A DNA stretch of 64,000 nt from contig JALIZF010001681.1 in NCBI GenBank assembly GCA_029948255.1, forward strand, positions 516,410 through 580,409, given 5' to 3'. Positions 61,851-64,000 of this stretch are shown one piece after another. Position 1 is the stretch's first letter. Each line of letters opens with the position of its first letter. The translations under genes were made by a program, and so were the position numbers. The notes under the pieces are model-generated. The model was not told where the DNA came from and did not search any database. It was given only the letters and a program-made list of their open reading frames with translations. The stretch comes from Telmatactis stephensoni (lineage: Eukaryota > Cnidaria > Anthozoa > Actiniaria > Isophelliidae).

Positions 61851-62869
61851 ACCTCATAGAGGATATTACACGATGGCACGAAGATACTTGGTTATATTTT
61901 CGAGTGTTATAAACAATATTTTTCGAAGGAGTGCAGCGAGCTTTCTATTATCAGGATAAATTTATTAAGATCAAACTAAAGTAAAACAATTAACTTACCG
62001 CCAAGTTACTTTTTAAGCTCGGTAAAACGGCAATGTTTCAATGTCTCGTTGCTCAGCTTTGCTCATTAATCGGTGAGAGGTCTTCCCTGAAGATTCCAAG
62101 ATCTTTGCCATGTTTTCGTTTTCATTTTTTTCTTGAAAACCTAACTAAATCTGTCGTCCGAAACCTCGACGAAATGTCAAAAAGCCGCCCTGATTGTTTG
62201 TATAAGTACAAACAACAAGAAGCAGAAACCAATGGCGGGAAAAGCAAGCACGAGCGCACATTCGGGACCTGCAATACATATTTTTCATATTTTACTTAGT
62301 TTCCGGTAAAGCACTGCATGGCATCTATATAATTAGAAGAGAAAACTAGTTAACTGGTGGCAGCTGCCCCCTGCAAGCGTTAGGTTTTGACCTCTGGTAT
62401 ATGTATTTCAAAGCTGCAATGTAACAAAGACGAGCAACTGGACGATTGCTTTCGTTTTTCAGTTGCGAAAGAAAAGTTAACTACCCAAAGTTGTCAGTAC
62501 GATGCTTTGGTCATAGACGACGGCAAAGAAAAACACACACGATGTTACAAAATAACACTTGGCGAGGACGAGCCAGAAGAATTTACAACAACTGGCAACA
62601 GGTTGGTCATTCGGTTCTTTTCCAGCAAAACGGTATATGAAAAACAGGGACATGGCTAGGTGGATTCTTCATGGACGTTAAAACAGAAAAAGCACCAGTT
62701 GTAAAGGTAAACTTCATTACCATGTTACCACTAGATAATATACATCAATTACATTAATTAGAAATTATACCGATCCTTGGATGTGTTTACACAAGACACG
62801 AAAACTCATCCAACAAAAAACTGAATCTGAACAAGGGATTGCCCGGAAACAAATTTAGCCTCAGCCGGT

Positions 62870-62942
62870 GGCCAGAGCGGGGGACTCGAACTCGGGACCA
62901 ACGGATTGCGAGACCGACGCTCTGATACTCGACTATGCTGCC
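62870..62942 (-). mobile_element. tRNA-like SINE fragment
   Basis: The minus strand reads GGCAGCATAGTCGAGTATCA then GAGTTCGAGTCCCCCGCTCT, that is, A-box and B-box-like blocks. The acceptor stem does not pair (GGCAGCA against GCTCTGG), so this is a SINE head, not a working tRNA. It differs from the SINE at 49498. In CUB-gene intron 3. Confidence 0.6.
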
Positions 62943-63129
62943 TAAAGACGTTCAAAATGATCGAAAGAGAGCCATATGAGTTCTAAAGACTAGCTCAAAA
63001 GTGGGTAACATGTTCCGTTCTGCTTTGATTATTGACGGTTTTTATTAGGGCACGCGTGGAGTTTCCTGCAATGAACGGCCGAAAAATTGCATGGACGTTT
63101 ACTTTGATGCCAATAACGTCAGAGTCAAT

Positions 63130-63277
63130 TAGAGCAGATTTCGTATGAGTGTGAAATCGGACAACGCGCCATTCCGTGACCGTGCCATAGTGTCTATAAC
63201 AAACATTCGAGATTCGTATCGTAACCGTGCCGTGACCGTGCGGTGCCGTTTTTCACAGTCATACGAAATCTGCTCTA
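63130..63277. mobile_element. Palindromic element at the end of a CUB-gene exon
   Basis: Starts TAGAGCAGATTTCGTATGAG and ends TCATACGAAATCTGCTCTA, 148 bp; same family as 60182 and 38297. Its first three bases form an in-frame TAG for the exon starting at 63049. Confidence 0.85.
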
Positions 63278-64000
63278 ATGTTTACGTTACATGCAATACG
63301 CGACGAATTGTACACAGTGATTCCACACTCGCATAATATCTGCTTTCTTCACACACTGACAACACAATTGTTTCTTGCCAGTCGATGGTGTTTCTATTTG
63401 TCCAACTCGACACATTACTGGAAGGGATAAACGAAGTGGGACCATCTTCTCGCCGGGATTTCCCGCTAATTATGGTGAAAATCAAAACTGTAAAGTCAAG
63501 ATTCCCATTCCTGATAACTTCCAGATGAATGTATGGTTCTCTGACTTTTCTCTGCAGAGTAAGTATCTATAATAATTTCATTGTGGTTAACTAAACCCGC
63601 TATTTCAAAATCCGAGGAGGATACAAAAAAATTCGCACGATTGATTTTAAGTGAAAACATGCCATGATCTTAGGGAATGGACTTTGAGTTCGAAATAGTC
63701 GCGCTGTTCTGTATTATTATAATTATATTTTATAAAAACGATATAAAACGCGCGCGCATGTCTCTGTACTGTGATATACACACGATGAGTGATGTAGTGC
63801 ACAAGCAAGCTTAGGAACATGCACGAGGCATGGCCGAGGATTTCTGTTGCTTTTCGAGTGCTCTGTCATCTGATATATGCACGGTCGCCAGGTAATCAGT
63901 GCGCATGTCATATCTAGAATATAAAATATTTGATACAACACGATAATTTCGAACCCATCTATGGATAGCGTGTGGCCTTTTCGGCTTTATATCACAAAGG

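Larger units (their letters stand above)
59445..64000 (+). pseudogene. Secreted CUB-domain gene, apparently damaged, running off the window
   Basis: Exon 1 (59445-59526) encodes a signal peptide (ALALVLLMILAV core); the second ATG at 59451 has better context. Exon 2 (61342-61521) is the first half of a CUB domain (VCPTREVTVS, SPGFLLGKQYEFGLDC). Exon 3 (62463-62706) is the second half (CQYDALVIDDGKEK, GNRLVIRFFSS), but the frame hits TAG at 62657-62659; the expected GFFMDVKTEK follows in another frame and ends at a donor. A further exon probably starts at 63049 (GVSCNERPKNCMDVYFD) and stops at the first bases of a palindromic element (63130). Exon 63382-63558 begins a second CUB domain (RSGTIFSPGFPANYGENQNC). 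CUB domains bind proteins or sugars outside the cell. The signal and good splice sites suggest recent damage, a variant allele, or a sequence error. Confidence 0.7.

Noticed and set aside
61498..61959. Long EERRGEER and LLSSPLLSS open frames
   Set aside because: Translations of the GGAGA array in an intron of the CUB gene.
62870..62942. Possible tRNA gene
   Set aside because: A and B boxes are present but the acceptor-stem halves do not pair, so it is a SINE head or tRNA relic.

Overview
The window is animal nuclear DNA. Genes are split by many short introns with GT-AG boundaries, intergenic and intronic DNA is full of simple repeats and small palindromic (foldback) transposons, and coding exons are few. 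Protein content (paired ShK domains behind a signal peptide and basic propeptide, a multi-CUB secreted protein, a single HMG20 gene, a BarH/Tlx-like homeobox gene and a ciliary dynein-light-chain-domain gene) suggests an anthozoan cnidarian such as a stony coral or sea anemone. That placement is inference from domain content; no species marker was read.

Layout, left to right. (1) 1293-7525, + strand: eight-exon HMG20A/B-type gene (475 aa) with an HMG box, an extra U1-like C2H2 zinc finger and a C-terminal coiled coil. (2) 14920-17094, + strand: two-exon homeobox gene (214 aa) with an eh1-like repressor motif, inside a diverged inverted duplication (arms about 10.0-12.4 kb and 19.0-22.9 kb). 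(3) 39639 down to 24699, - strand: a 25-exon AXDND1 gene (1149 aa) whose introns carry a 510-bp perfect pentanucleotide array, a hAT-like element with an 8-bp target duplication, foldback elements with 9-bp target duplications and a tRNA-derived SINE. (4) 44027-52434, + strand: nine-exon gene for a secreted ShK-ShK-MAM protein (294 aa). (5) 59445 to beyond the right edge, + strand: a secreted CUB-domain gene that appears damaged by a frameshift and by a palindromic element at the end of an exon.

The AXDND1 model joins all 25 exons in one frame (3450 nt including stop). The HMG20, homeobox and ShK-MAM models also close in frame (1428, 645 and 885 nt), which is strong internal support. The five genes have no evident shared pathway: two are nuclear regulators, one is axonemal and two are secreted or extracellular. 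No operon, rRNA, functional tRNA gene or CRISPR array was seen.

The most distinctive signals are the zinc finger inside an HMG20 protein, the inverted duplication around the homeobox gene, a group of foldback elements defined by exact 9-bp target duplications, an element abutting a splice acceptor in the MAM gene, and two lesions in the CUB gene.
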